Assembly: GCA_002430125.1 (NCBI GenBank)
Contig: DJBQ01000128.1
Coordinates: forward strand, 1 to 5,342
DNA: 5,342 bases
Direction of reading: 5' to 3'
Source: Rhodobacterales bacterium UBA5972
GTDB taxonomy: Bacteria > Pseudomonadota > Alphaproteobacteria > Rhodobacterales > Rhodobacteraceae
Notes under the pieces: generated by a model
Seen by the model: only the letters and a program-made list of their open reading frames with translations
The model's database searches: none
Told to the model about the DNA's origin: nothing
Shown here: in pieces, positions 1-5,342 of the stretch
How the letters are laid out: every line of letters starts with the position of its first letter
Numbering within the stretch: position 1 is the first letter of the stretch
Position numbers and translations under genes: made by a program

Positions 1-27
1 ATCTATCTGAACTTATTCAAAATCAAC

Positions 28-51
28 CTGCCATTGGTTTTGGGCTGGCAG
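28..51. repeat. Inverted repeat upstream of the marR operon
   Basis: CTGCCA at 28-33 is mirrored by TGGCAG at 46-51, with a 12-nt spacer. It lies in the gene-free 147 nt before the regulator. It could be a second transcription-factor site or the end of an upstream transcript, but no T-tract follows. A 6-bp match can arise by chance, so confidence is low. Nothing else in 1-112 stands out: there is no convincing -35/-10 pair and no reading frame that looks genic. Confidence 0.25.
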
Positions 52-112
52 ATGGTCCTGGTCGCACCACGTCGGCACGATTGCCACTTGCCCTTGATTG
101 CAGGCGCGTCTT

Positions 113-133
113 ATTGTTCTGCAACAGAACTAT
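113..133. promoter_or_regulatory. Probable MarR operator (site 1), upstream of the marR-SDR-ligase operon
   Basis: The core is a perfect 6-bp inverted repeat, GTTCTG (116-121) and CAGAAC (125-130), around CAA. Two further pairs outside one mismatch extend it to 21 bp with the form ATTGTT-N9-AACTAT. It ends 14 nt before the chosen ATG of the MarR gene, where binding would block transcription or early elongation, as expected for autorepression. MarR-family dimers typically bind palindromes of about 16-20 bp. The same layout recurs at 4157-4177 before the hydratase gene. A weak promoter-like pair (TTGCCC at 88-93, CTTATT at 110-115) would place the -10 against the site, but this is not convincing on its own. 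Confidence 0.6.
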
Positions 134-147
134 TTGCCAAGCGCTCA

Positions 148-624
148 ATGCGGAAACCCGATCTGATGGATGCAAAGGACCGTGACCCCAAAGGGGTTCG
201 CCAGAACGATCTGTTAGGGTTCGTTGGCTATAACATGAAGCGCGCCTATATGCGCATCTACGCTGATTTCACCGATGCCCTGGCCGAGCTTGACCTGCGT
301 CAGCGCACCTTTTCGGTGTTGTCGCTGGTGGTGGAAAACCCCGATATCAGCCAAAGCGACGTGGCGCGCACCTTGGGGATCGAACGCTCGGGCACTGTGG
401 TTATTGTCGACGAACTGGAAGGCCGCAATCTGATCCGCCGCGACAAAGTGCCAGGCGACCGGCGGGCCCATGCGCTGAACGTCACCACAGGCGGGCGCGA
501 CTTGTACAGGCGGGCCATAAAGCGTATTGAACGACACGAAAACAAGGTGTTAGATGCGTTGAGCAGTGACGAACGGACGCGGTTGCGCAGTCTGCTCAAT
601 CGAATTCACACCTTGGAAACATAA
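148..624 (+). CDS. MarR-family transcriptional regulator, probable hydroxycinnamoyl-CoA-responsive repressor
   Basis: A 158-residue protein of the usual MarR length. Residues about 20-60 form the N-terminal dimerisation helices. The winged helix-turn-helix covers about 67-112: [15 protein letters not shown] is the first helix and turn, [16 protein letters not shown] the recognition helix. The wing carries the family signature DxRxxxL (GDRRAHAL, about 103-110). The C-terminal helices return to the dimer interface. It is the first gene of an operon, 10 nt before the dehydrogenase, with a palindromic operator just upstream, so autorepression is likely. MarR proteins of this kind (CouR, HcaR, FerR types) guard hydroxycinnamate genes and release DNA when they bind p-coumaroyl- or feruloyl-CoA; that ligand is inferred here from the neighbours. 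The frame is open back to 34, but ATG 148 gives the normal family length and leaves the operator outside the gene. ATG 166 (152 aa) is an alternative. Neither start has a strong ribosome-binding site. Confidence 0.88.
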   Translation: MRKPDLMDAKDRDPKGVRQNDLLGFVGYNMKRAYMRIYADFTDALAELDLRQRTFSVLSLVVENPDISQSDVARTLGIERSGTVVIVDELEGRNLIRRDKVPGDRRAHALNVTTGGRDLYRRAIKRIERHENKVLDALSSDERTRLRSLLNRIHTLET

Positions 625-629
625 GGAAA
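623..629 (+). promoter_or_regulatory. Ribosome-binding site deciding the dehydrogenase start
   Basis: AAGGAAA overlaps the TAA stop of the regulator and lies 5-7 nt before ATG 635. It selects 635 over the longer open frame reaching back to 566, and suggests translation is handed on from the regulator gene. Confidence 0.7.
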
Positions 630-634
630 ATAAG

Positions 635-1405
635 ATGCAACTTGGTCCTGAAATCAAAGCGATCATCACGGGAGGTGCCTCGGGTCTGGGCGAGGCCGTG
701 GCCCGTACCCTGACGGCTGGTGGTGCCAAAGTCTGCTTGTTTGATCTGAACGAAGAACGCGGCACAAAGCTGGCGGCTGAACTTGGTGGCTGTTTTGTCA
801 AGGTCGATGTGTCTGATCCGGCAAGTGTCGAAGCCGGGTTTGCAAATGCGCGCGCCCAACAGGGGCAGGAACGGATTTTGGTCAATTGCGCCGGTATCGG
901 GGTTGCGGCCAAAACTGTCGACAAAGAGGGCAAACCGCATAATGCGGCATTCTTTGACAAAGTCATTCGCATCAACCTGATCGGCACATTCTTATGCGCC
1001 TCAAACGCCGCAGCCGGGATTGTGACAACCGACCCTTTGAACAAAGATGGCGAGCGCGGTGTCATCATCAACACAGCCTCGGTCGCGGCGTTTGATGGTC
1101 AAATCGGCCAGATCGCCTATGCGGCCAGCAAAGGCGGTATTGTTGGGATGACCCTGCCAATGGCACGCGATCTCAGCCGCAGCGGGGTCAGGGTTGTGTC
1201 GATCGCGCCGGGCATATTCAAAACCCCGATGCTGGCGGGCCTGCCGCAGGACGTGCAGGACAGCTTGGGCGCACAAGTGCCGTTCCCGTCGCGTCTGGGT
1301 GAACCAAGCGAATTCGCCGCCTTGGCGCGGCATATCGTGGAAAATGCGATGCTGAACGGCGAGACAATCCGGTTGGATGGCTCTATCCGTATGGCGCCTA
1401 AATAA
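635..1405 (+). CDS. Short-chain dehydrogenase, HSD10-like 3-hydroxyacyl-CoA dehydrogenase
   Basis: A 256-residue classical SDR, expected to oxidise a 3-hydroxyacyl-CoA to the 3-ketoacyl-CoA in the cytoplasm. The Rossmann cofactor motif TGGASGLG is at 12-19. Asp37 ends the second strand (LFD), which favours NAD over NADP. NCAG is at 84-87. The catalytic tetrad is Asn114, Ser149, Tyr162 and Lys166 (YAASK), and PG is at 192-193. The blocks [20 protein letters not shown] and [14 protein letters not shown], with the ending [12 protein letters not shown], are characteristic of the HSD17B10 / type-2 3-hydroxyacyl-CoA dehydrogenase branch rather than FabG. Sitting between an aryl-CoA-responsive type regulator and an aryl-CoA ligase, it most plausibly acts on the 3-hydroxy-3-arylpropionyl-CoA made by hydrating feruloyl- or coumaroyl-CoA. 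Agrobacterium uses such an SDR in its beta-oxidative hydroxycinnamate pathway. A branched-chain 3-hydroxyacyl-CoA substrate remains possible. The family call is strong; the substrate is inferred. Confidence 0.9.
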   Translation: MQLGPEIKAIITGGASGLGEAVARTLTAGGAKVCLFDLNEERGTKLAAELGGCFVKVDVSDPASVEAGFANARAQQGQERILVNCAGIGVAAKTVDKEGKPHNAAFFDKVIRINLIGTFLCASNAAAGIVTTDPLNKDGERGVIINTASVAAFDGQIGQIAYAASKGGIVGMTLPMARDLSRSGVRVVSIAPGIFKTPMLAGLPQDVQDSLGAQVPFPSRLGEPSEFAALARHIVENAMLNGETIRLDGSIRMAPK

Positions 1406-1406
1406 A

Positions 1407-3245
1407 ATGAGCCGCACGGCACCCGAATTCTGGTCGCCCAAGCTTGATGTTGAACGTCGTGTTGACGGGTCGATAGTGATCGAACAGGCGGAACCGCTGG
1501 GCGATTGGGGCCGGGCGTTGCCAGACCGGTTGGTTCACTGGGCGGCAAAAGATCCTGACCGGATATTTCTGGCGCGGCGCGATCATGGCGGCGATTGGCG
1601 GCACCTGAGTTACGGTCAGGTTCTGGCCGCGGTGCGCCGGATCGGTGCCGGTTTGCTGGCGCATGGCTTGACCAGGGAACGCCCGCTTTTGATCCTGTCG
1701 GAAAATTCGCTGGAACACGCCTGTTTTGGGCTGGCGGCACAATATATCGGTGTTCCCTATGCACCGGTTTCGCCCGCTTATTCCGTGATGTCCAAAGATC
1801 ATAACAAGCTGAAAGGTATTGTTGAAACCCTGAAACCAGGAATGATTTTCGCCCAGGACGGCCAGCGGTTCGCAACCGCAATTGCCGCGATCCGCCGACC
1901 TGGAATGGACGTGGTCTTGGTGGAAAACACCAAAGCTGTAGGGGGTGCGATCCCCGTTGAAGGCTTTGGGAATGGCGTTGATACCAGCGCAGCCGAGGCT
2001 GCATTTGCGCTGCTTGGCCGCGACACTGTGGCGAAATTTCTGTTCACCTCGGGCTCGACCGGCAGCCCCAAAGCGGTAATCAACACGCAAAAAATGCTGA
2101 TGAGCAACATGGCGATGGTGGCCGATTGCTTTCGGTTTCTGGCGGATCATCCACCGGTGATTGTCGATTGGGCGCCGTGGAACCACACTGCGAGCGGCAA
2201 CAAGGTTTTCAATCTGACGCTTTATCATGGCGGCACATTTTATGTTGATGATGGCAAACCAGCGGCGGCTTTGATTGGCGAAACCATTCGCAACCTCAAG
2301 GAAATATCGCCAACGTGGTATTTCAATGTGCCAACAGGCTGGGACATGCTGGTTCGGGCTTTTGAGGCGGATGAGGACCTGTGCCGGAGTTTTTTCGCGC
2401 GTCTTGATATGATGATGTATGCGGGTGCCGGAATGGCGCAGCATACGTGGGATGCGTTGTTAGGGCTGTCGCGCCGCTATGCCGGTCGCGAGGTTTTGTT
2501 GACCTCGGGATTGGGATCAACCGAGACCACACCGTTTGCTTTGCAATGCACCAAGCAGTTTGCCGCCTCGGGCAATATCGGTGTTCCGGCGCGCGGGATA
2601 AGCCTTAAACTGGTGCCAAGTGGTGGAAAACTTGAGGCGCGCCTTAAGGGGCCATCGGTGACACCGGGGTATTTCGGGGATCCGGTGAAAACCGCAGAAG
2701 CCTTTGACGATGAAGGTTATTACTTGTTGGGCGATGCGTTGCGACCAGCCGATCCGGATGACTTTTCGCAAGGGTTTTTCTTTGATGGGCGGGTGGCCGA
2801 AAATTTCAAGCTGCGCACGGGAACATGGGTCGCTGTTGGGGCGCTCAGGGCGGCGGTGCTGAACCATTTCGGGGTGGTGCTGCGTGATGCGGTGATAACC
2901 GGCGAGGATCAGGATAGTCTGGGGGCGTTGCTGTTTCTGAACGAGGCCCCGTTGCGGGACCGTTTCGGCGGCGACGAGACTTTTGCGGCCTTGTTGTTGC
3001 GCGATGATGTCAGAGCGTGGTTTGGCGCGAAATTGACCGATTTTTCTGCTGCTGCAACCGGGTCAGCGACGCGGATTACCCGGCTTATTCTGCTGGCTGA
3101 CCCGCCTGATCTGGATAAAGGTGAAGTGACGGATAAAGGGTCGATCAACCAGCGGGCAGTTTTAAACGCGCGGGCCGGGTTGGTGGCGGCTTTGTACGCG
3201 GATGCGCCCGAGGTGATTTTGTGCAAAGCGATTGGCGCGAACTGA
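1407..3245 (+). CDS. fcs: Feruloyl-CoA synthase-type acyl-CoA ligase (AMP-forming)
   Basis: A 612-residue member of the ANL adenylate-forming superfamily. It uses ATP to activate an aromatic acid, probably ferulate or another hydroxycinnamate, through an acyl-adenylate to the CoA thioester. The ATP-binding P-loop FTSGSTGSPK is at 213-222. The DWAPWNHTASGN block at 254-265 and DDGKP shortly after are typical of the feruloyl-CoA synthase subfamily. GLGSTETT is at 368-375 (motif A5), YLLGD at 439-443 with the ribose-binding Asp443 (A7), and FDGRVAENFKLRTGTWV from 459 is the hinge. The probable catalytic lysine is Lys577 in TDKGSINQ. Length fits the subfamily. The start is ATG 1407, one base after the dehydrogenase stop, with no clear Shine-Dalgarno; translation probably depends on coupling to the upstream gene. 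The frame is open slightly further upstream (1377), but only with a TTG start inside the dehydrogenase. The motif here reads NHTASGNK where, from memory, many relatives have NHTFGGNH, so the exact acid accepted may differ. Confidence 0.88.
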   Translation: MSRTAPEFWSPKLDVERRVDGSIVIEQAEPLGDWGRALPDRLVHWAAKDPDRIFLARRDHGGDWRHLSYGQVLAAVRRIGAGLLAHGLTRERPLLILSENSLEHACFGLAAQYIGVPYAPVSPAYSVMSKDHNKLKGIVETLKPGMIFAQDGQRFATAIAAIRRPGMDVVLVENTKAVGGAIPVEGFGNGVDTSAAEAAFALLGRDTVAKFLFTSGSTGSPKAVINTQKMLMSNMAMVADCFRFLADHPPVIVDWAPWNHTASGNKVFNLTLYHGGTFYVDDGKPAAALIGETIRNLKEISPTWYFNVPTGWDMLVRAFEADEDLCRSFFARLDMMMYAGAGMAQHTWDALLGLSRRYAGREVLLTSGLGSTETTPFALQCTKQFAASGNIGVPARGISLKLVPSGGKLEARLKGPSVTPGYFGDPVKTAEAFDDEGYYLLGDALRPADPDDFSQGFFFDGRVAENFKLRTGTWVAVGALRAAVLNHFGVVLRDAVITGEDQDSLGALLFLNEAPLRDRFGGDETFAALLLRDDVRAWFGAKLTDFSAAATGSATRITRLILLADPPDLDKGEVTDKGSINQRAVLNARAGLVAALYADAPEVILCKAIGAN

Positions 3246-3256
3246 CGCAAGCGTCA
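3243..3256. repeat. Short perfect inverted repeat on the ligase stop codon
   Basis: TGACGC (3243-3248) and GCGTCA (3251-3256) flank AA, and the TGA stop is the first three bases. As RNA it could form a 5-bp stem with a 4-nt loop. No T-tract follows, so it is at best a minor pause or 3'-end-stabilising element. Confidence 0.3.
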
Positions 3257-3304
3257 CCTCGAAAGCCTGGTCGTTTGTTTTGTGGATCGATAAATTGACC
3301 GGGC

Positions 3305-3354
3305 GGGGGGGCTTTGCCCCCCTGCGACCCCCCAGGATATTTGCACCGAAAAGA
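3305..3354. repeat. Roseobacter-type intergenic repeat: G/C hairpin plus GGATATTT box
   Basis: A seven-base G run plus C (3305-3312), a TTT loop (3313-3315) and GCCCCCC (3316-3322) give a 7-bp GC stem. A second six-C run (3328-3333) could compete for the same G run. It is followed by AGGATATTTGCACCGAAAAG (3334-3353). This order, namely a G-rich arm, a C-rich arm, a second C run, a (G)GATATTTG box and a CCNAAAAG-like tail, matches from memory a short element found many times between genes in Rhodobacterales genomes. It fills the gap between two convergent genes and abuts the hydratase stop codon. It lacks a T-tract on either strand, so it is not a classical rho-independent terminator, though the hairpin may stabilise 3' ends or slow polymerase in both directions. 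Confidence 0.6.
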
Positions 3355-4128
3355 TTAGCGGAATTTAGGTGAGCGTTTTTCAAGGAAGGCTTTTAGGCCT
3401 TCTTCGGCATCAGGCGTGGTTTGTGACACTGCGGCAGACAGGCTTTCCAGATAAAGCGCGTCAGACTTTGACATATCTTCGGCCCGGCTGACGGTTTGGA
3501 TCATCATGTAGTTTGATAGTGGCGCGTTGCGGGCGATTTTGGCGGCGAGATCCATGGCCAGCGGCAGGGCCTCGCCTTGGCTGACGGCATAATGTGCAAG
3601 GCCAAGGGCAAGGCCCTGAGCCGCGTCATATTTGCGACCCGTCAGCATCATTTCGGTCATCCGGTCCGACCCGATGATCTTGCTGACCCGTGCAGTGGCA
3701 CCACCGCCGACATAGATGCCGCGACGACCTTCGGGCAGTTGGAAGATGGTCGAGGGTTCGGCGATACGCACATGGGTTGAGGTTGCAAGTTCAAGTCCGC
3801 CACCGATCACAGCACCGAACATCGCGGAAATCACCGGCAGGCCGCCAAACTGGATACGGTCCATCACGCCGTGCCAGTTGCGCGAGTGATAAAGTGTAGC
3901 CTCGGCACTGCGTACCACATGTTCTGACAGATCCAGTCCCGAGCAAAAATGCCCAGCCGTGCCAGTCATGACAGCCACGCGCACGTCTTTGGGCGGACGG
4001 CTGAAAAAGGCGTCAATCGCGCCCAGCAATTCGTCGCACATCGCGTTGCGCTTTGCCGGGCGGTTCAGAGTCAAAACCGCGATGCTGTCCTGTACATCGA
4101 TTTTCAGGATGTCTTCTGGATGGGTCAT
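3355..4128 (-). CDS. Enoyl-CoA hydratase/isomerase (crotonase) family protein, probable hydroxycinnamoyl-CoA hydratase
   Basis: A 257-residue crotonase-fold protein of normal length. LTLNRPAKRNAM at 19-30 is the N-terminal crotonase signature. HFCSGLDL (60-67) supplies the first oxyanion-hole segment and AVIGGGLELA (106-115) the second. Glu113 (GGGLE) and Glu133 (LPE) correspond to the two catalytic glutamates of true hydratases (rat Glu144 and Glu164). This differs from the hydroxycinnamoyl-CoA hydratase-lyase of Pseudomonas, which has GGGFS at the first site. Simple hydration of an enoyl-CoA is therefore more likely than hydratase-lyase cleavage to an aldehyde, and it would supply the substrate for the HSD10-like dehydrogenase of the facing operon. 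ATG 4128 is chosen over the longer frame to 4176 because GAGG (4133-4136) precedes it and because the upstream stretch is an operator. It is convergent with the ligase gene and 81 nt downstream of the MetE-like gene, but probably has its own promoter. Substrate is inferred from context. Confidence 0.88.
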   Translation of the reverse strand: MTHPEDILKIDVQDSIAVLTLNRPAKRNAMCDELLGAIDAFFSRPPKDVRVAVMTGTAGHFCSGLDLSEHVVRSAEATLYHSRNWHGVMDRIQFGGLPVISAMFGAVIGGGLELATSTHVRIAEPSTIFQLPEGRRGIYVGGGATARVSKIIGSDRMTEMMLTGRKYDAAQGLALGLAHYAVSQGEALPLAMDLAAKIARNAPLSNYMMIQTVSRAEDMSKSDALYLESLSAAVSQTTPDAEEGLKAFLEKRSPKFR

Positions 4129-4156
4129 CTGGCCTCGGTTATTGTGTTGGACGGTA

Positions 4157-4177
4157 ATTGTTACACGCAATAACAAT
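4157..4177. promoter_or_regulatory. Probable MarR operator (site 2), upstream of the hydratase gene
   Basis: ATTGTTA (4157-4163) and TAACAAT (4171-4177) form a perfect 7-bp inverted repeat with a 7-nt spacer. In the frame of site 1 it reads ATTGTT-N9-AACAAT, the same 21-bp layout with the same outer half-sites as 113-133. It lies 28 nt upstream of the hydratase ATG. A further GTTATTG at 4138-4144 is mirrored by CAATAAC at 4168-4174, giving a second overlapping dyad. The most economical reading is that the MarR protein encoded at 148-624 represses this gene too. No strong -35/-10 pair could be picked out here. Confidence 0.6.
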
Positions 4178-4201
4178 AAAGGCGCAATACTGAACCGCGC
4201 C
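4169..4201 (-). terminator. Probable rho-independent terminator of the MetE-like gene
   Basis: Read on the minus strand, GGCGCGG (4201-4195), loop TTCAGTA and TTGCGCC (4187-4181) form a 7-bp stem with five Watson-Crick pairs and two G-U pairs. TTTATTGTTATT (4180-4169) follows directly. It begins 8 nt after the stop codon of the methyltransferase gene, the right place and orientation to end that transcript. The stem is modest and the T-tract is broken by A and G. The T-tract overlaps operator site 2. Confidence 0.5.
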
Positions 4202-4209
4202 CTGACCGA

Positions 4210-5325
4210 TTAAACGCCGCCCCAGATTTCAGTGGCAACGTTGACCACCAGTTCCAGCTTGCGGCGCTGATCATCATAAGTCAGCGAATTGCCTTCTTCG
4301 GTTGAGGCAAAGCCACATTGCGGGGCGATACCAAGCTGATCGATATCGGCGTATTTGCTGGCCTCGTCGAACTTGGCTTTCAGACTGTCGATGCTTTCTA
4401 GCTCGGCGGTTTTGGTGGTGATGAACCCCGGCAGAACCCGTTGTTTTCCTTTGGCCAGCAGCTTTAACGGCTCTAACCCGCCGGCGCGGTCTGTGTCATA
4501 TTCCATGAAGAAAATATCGACACCGGTTTTGTTGAACACCGCGTCGGCAGCCGGATCATAGGCACCGGTTGCGGCATGGGTCGAACGGAAGTTGCCACGG
4601 CACATATGCATACCGATCAGCATATCAGCCGGCCGGTCTTTGATCGCTTCGTTCATCATCCAAGCGTATTTGTCGATCAGAACGTCCGGGTCCTGACCCT
4701 GCGCTACTTTATCGGCACGGTGTTTGGGATCACACAGATAGGCAAAAAAGATGTCGTCCATTTGCAAGTACCGACAGCCCACTTCGTAAAACTTGGCGAC
4801 GGCCTTTTTGTAAGTCGCGGCGATATCGGCGAACAGGGCGTCGGGGTCTTTGTATTCGGCCACGGAGATATCTTTCGGGGCGGTGCGGAAATGGCAACAG
4901 CTTGGACCGGGGATCGAGATTTTAGGCGTAACTTTGGTGTTGGCGGCGACAAACTTGAAATGCTCAAGCATTGGATGATCGTCGGGGAAATCCAGCTTGG
5001 CGGTGATGGTGGGGAAAATTGGTCGCAGTTTTACACCGGCAAACTGCACACCTTCGTCGCGTTCTTCCAGATCAAGGCCGGTTAGCATCCCCATGAAATC
5101 ATAATGCCAGAATGAACGTCGCGCCTCGCCATCGGTGACGGCTTTCAGCCCGACATCTTCCTGCATTTTAATCAGGTCGGGAATGGCCGCATCTTCCACT
5201 GCGGACAGGCCTTCGGCCGACAAGCTGTGATCCTGAAAATGCTGTTTGCGCGCGTTTACAACGCTTTGTGGGCGCAACAGGCTGCCAACATGGTCGGCGC
5301 GAAAGGGAGGGGTTGGTTTGGTCAT
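4210..5325 (-). CDS. Short MetE-like (cobalamin-independent methionine synthase C-terminal domain) methyltransferase
   Basis: A 371-residue protein equivalent to the catalytic barrel of MetE alone, about half the length of full MetE, in the YxjG/YxjH-like group. It opens with the group's typical FRADHVGSLLRP (8-19). All four zinc ligands can be placed: His240 and Cys242 (MHMCRGN), Glu275 (FMEYDTDRAG) and Cys337 (APQCGFAS). These match His641, Cys643, Glu665 and Cys726 of E. coli MetE, though the Cys-to-Glu spacing is about 11 residues longer. The zinc activates a thiol, so methyl transfer to homocysteine or a related thiol is expected. The MetE N-terminal domain that helps bind polyglutamyl folate is absent, so the methyl donor is uncertain. 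At 193-196 the protein reads MDDI where classical MetE has a DEP motif. The start ATG 5325 has AGGAG (5338-5334) 8 nt upstream. It is probably transcribed separately from the hydratase, given the terminator between them. The family call is firm; physiological role unknown. Confidence 0.85.
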   Translation of the reverse strand: MTKPTPPFRADHVGSLLRPQSVVNARKQHFQDHSLSAEGLSAVEDAAIPDLIKMQEDVGLKAVTDGEARRSFWHYDFMGMLTGLDLEERDEGVQFAGVKLRPIFPTITAKLDFPDDHPMLEHFKFVAANTKVTPKISIPGPSCCHFRTAPKDISVAEYKDPDALFADIAATYKKAVAKFYEVGCRYLQMDDIFFAYLCDPKHRADKVAQGQDPDVLIDKYAWMMNEAIKDRPADMLIGMHMCRGNFRSTHAATGAYDPAADAVFNKTGVDIFFMEYDTDRAGGLEPLKLLAKGKQRVLPGFITTKTAELESIDSLKAKFDEASKYADIDQLGIAPQCGFASTEEGNSLTYDDQRRKLELVVNVATEIWGGV

Positions 5326-5333
5326 TTCAAGGA

Positions 5334-5338
5334 CTCCT
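5334..5338 (-). promoter_or_regulatory. Ribosome-binding site of the MetE-like gene
   Basis: AGGAG on the minus strand lies 8 nt before ATG 5325. It confirms that start and shows the gene is complete at its 5' end. The window ends a few bases further on, so the promoter, and any riboswitch such as those known before some relatives in Bacillus, cannot be seen. Confidence 0.7.
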
Positions 5339-5342
5339 GTCA

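Noticed and set aside
34..147. N-terminal extension of the MarR protein from TTG 34 or ATG 52
   Set aside because: It would make the protein unusually long, its residues look unlike MarR sequence, and it would run through the 113-133 palindrome.
1117..2444. Long open frames on the minus strand (1117-2004 and 1398-2444, up to 348 codons)
   Set aside because: They lie opposite the dehydrogenase and ligase genes, which have intact family motifs throughout. Their translations are rich in Arg, His, Pro and Gln, show no domain, and look like antisense shadows of GC-rich coding DNA.
3305..3333. Classical rho-independent terminator for the ligase operon
   Set aside because: The stem is strong, but neither strand has a following T-tract, and the conserved-looking box after it fits a dispersed repeat better.
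3355..4128. Calling the crotonase a hydroxycinnamoyl-CoA hydratase-lyase (ech)
   Set aside because: The GGGLE and LPE glutamates match ordinary enoyl-CoA hydratases, whereas the Pseudomonas lyase has GGGFS at the first site. The neighbouring dehydrogenase also argues for hydration only. No symbol was assigned.
4576..5085. 169-codon plus-strand frame
   Set aside because: It is antisense to the MetE-like gene, whose zinc ligands and family motifs run through this stretch. The translation shows no recognisable domain and has no ribosome-binding site.
4210..5325. Truncated or broken metE pseudogene
   Set aside because: The frame is intact with its own ribosome-binding site, complete zinc ligands and the start motif typical of the short YxjG-like group, so the short length is normal for this group rather than a truncation.
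1..5342. tRNA or rRNA genes, CRISPR array, insertion sequence, prophage or defence genes
   Set aside because: No cloverleaf, regularly spaced direct repeats, transposase, terminal inverted repeats or phage-like proteins were seen on either strand. The window looks like ordinary catabolic chromosome.

Overview
The window reads as part of an alphaproteobacterial chromosome, most likely from a marine Rhodobacterales (Roseobacter-group) bacterium. The evidence is the moderately high GC, the style of the proteins, and a G-run/C-run hairpin followed by a GGATATTT box at 3305-3354. From memory, that last element closely resembles a short repeat that recurs between genes in Roseobacter-type genomes. 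The assignment is an inference, because no rRNA or other marker gene is present.

Left part (1-3245, + strand): a compact operon encodes a MarR-family regulator (148-624), a short-chain dehydrogenase of the HSD10 / 3-hydroxyacyl-CoA dehydrogenase type 2 kind (635-1405), and a feruloyl-CoA synthase-type acyl-CoA ligase (1407-3245). The spacings are 10 and 1 nt. The 147 nt before the regulator hold no gene. They do hold a clear palindrome at 113-133 that looks like a MarR operator.

Middle (3246-3354): a short convergent intergenic region carries a small inverted repeat on the ligase stop codon and the Roseobacter-type hairpin element.

Right part (3355-5342, - strand): a crotonase-fold enoyl-CoA hydratase (3355-4128) lies downstream of a short MetE-like methyltransferase (4210-5325) that keeps all four zinc ligands. 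Between them lie a probable terminator for the methyltransferase and a second palindrome (4157-4177). This palindrome has the same ATTGTT-N9-AAC(A/T)AT layout as the one before the MarR gene.

How they fit together: ligase, enoyl-CoA hydratase and 3-hydroxyacyl-CoA dehydrogenase are three consecutive steps of a CoA-dependent, beta-oxidation-like side-chain shortening of hydroxycinnamates such as ferulate or p-coumarate. A thiolase would be the missing last step and is not in the window. The MarR protein is probably the aryl-CoA-responsive repressor, and the matching palindromes suggest it controls both the operon and the convergent hydratase gene. The MetE-like protein may be an unrelated neighbour, or may be linked to one-carbon handling from methoxylated aromatics; the sequence alone does not decide. 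The pathway type is known from other bacteria. The least expected observation is the pair of matched operators, one of which overlaps a terminator T-tract.
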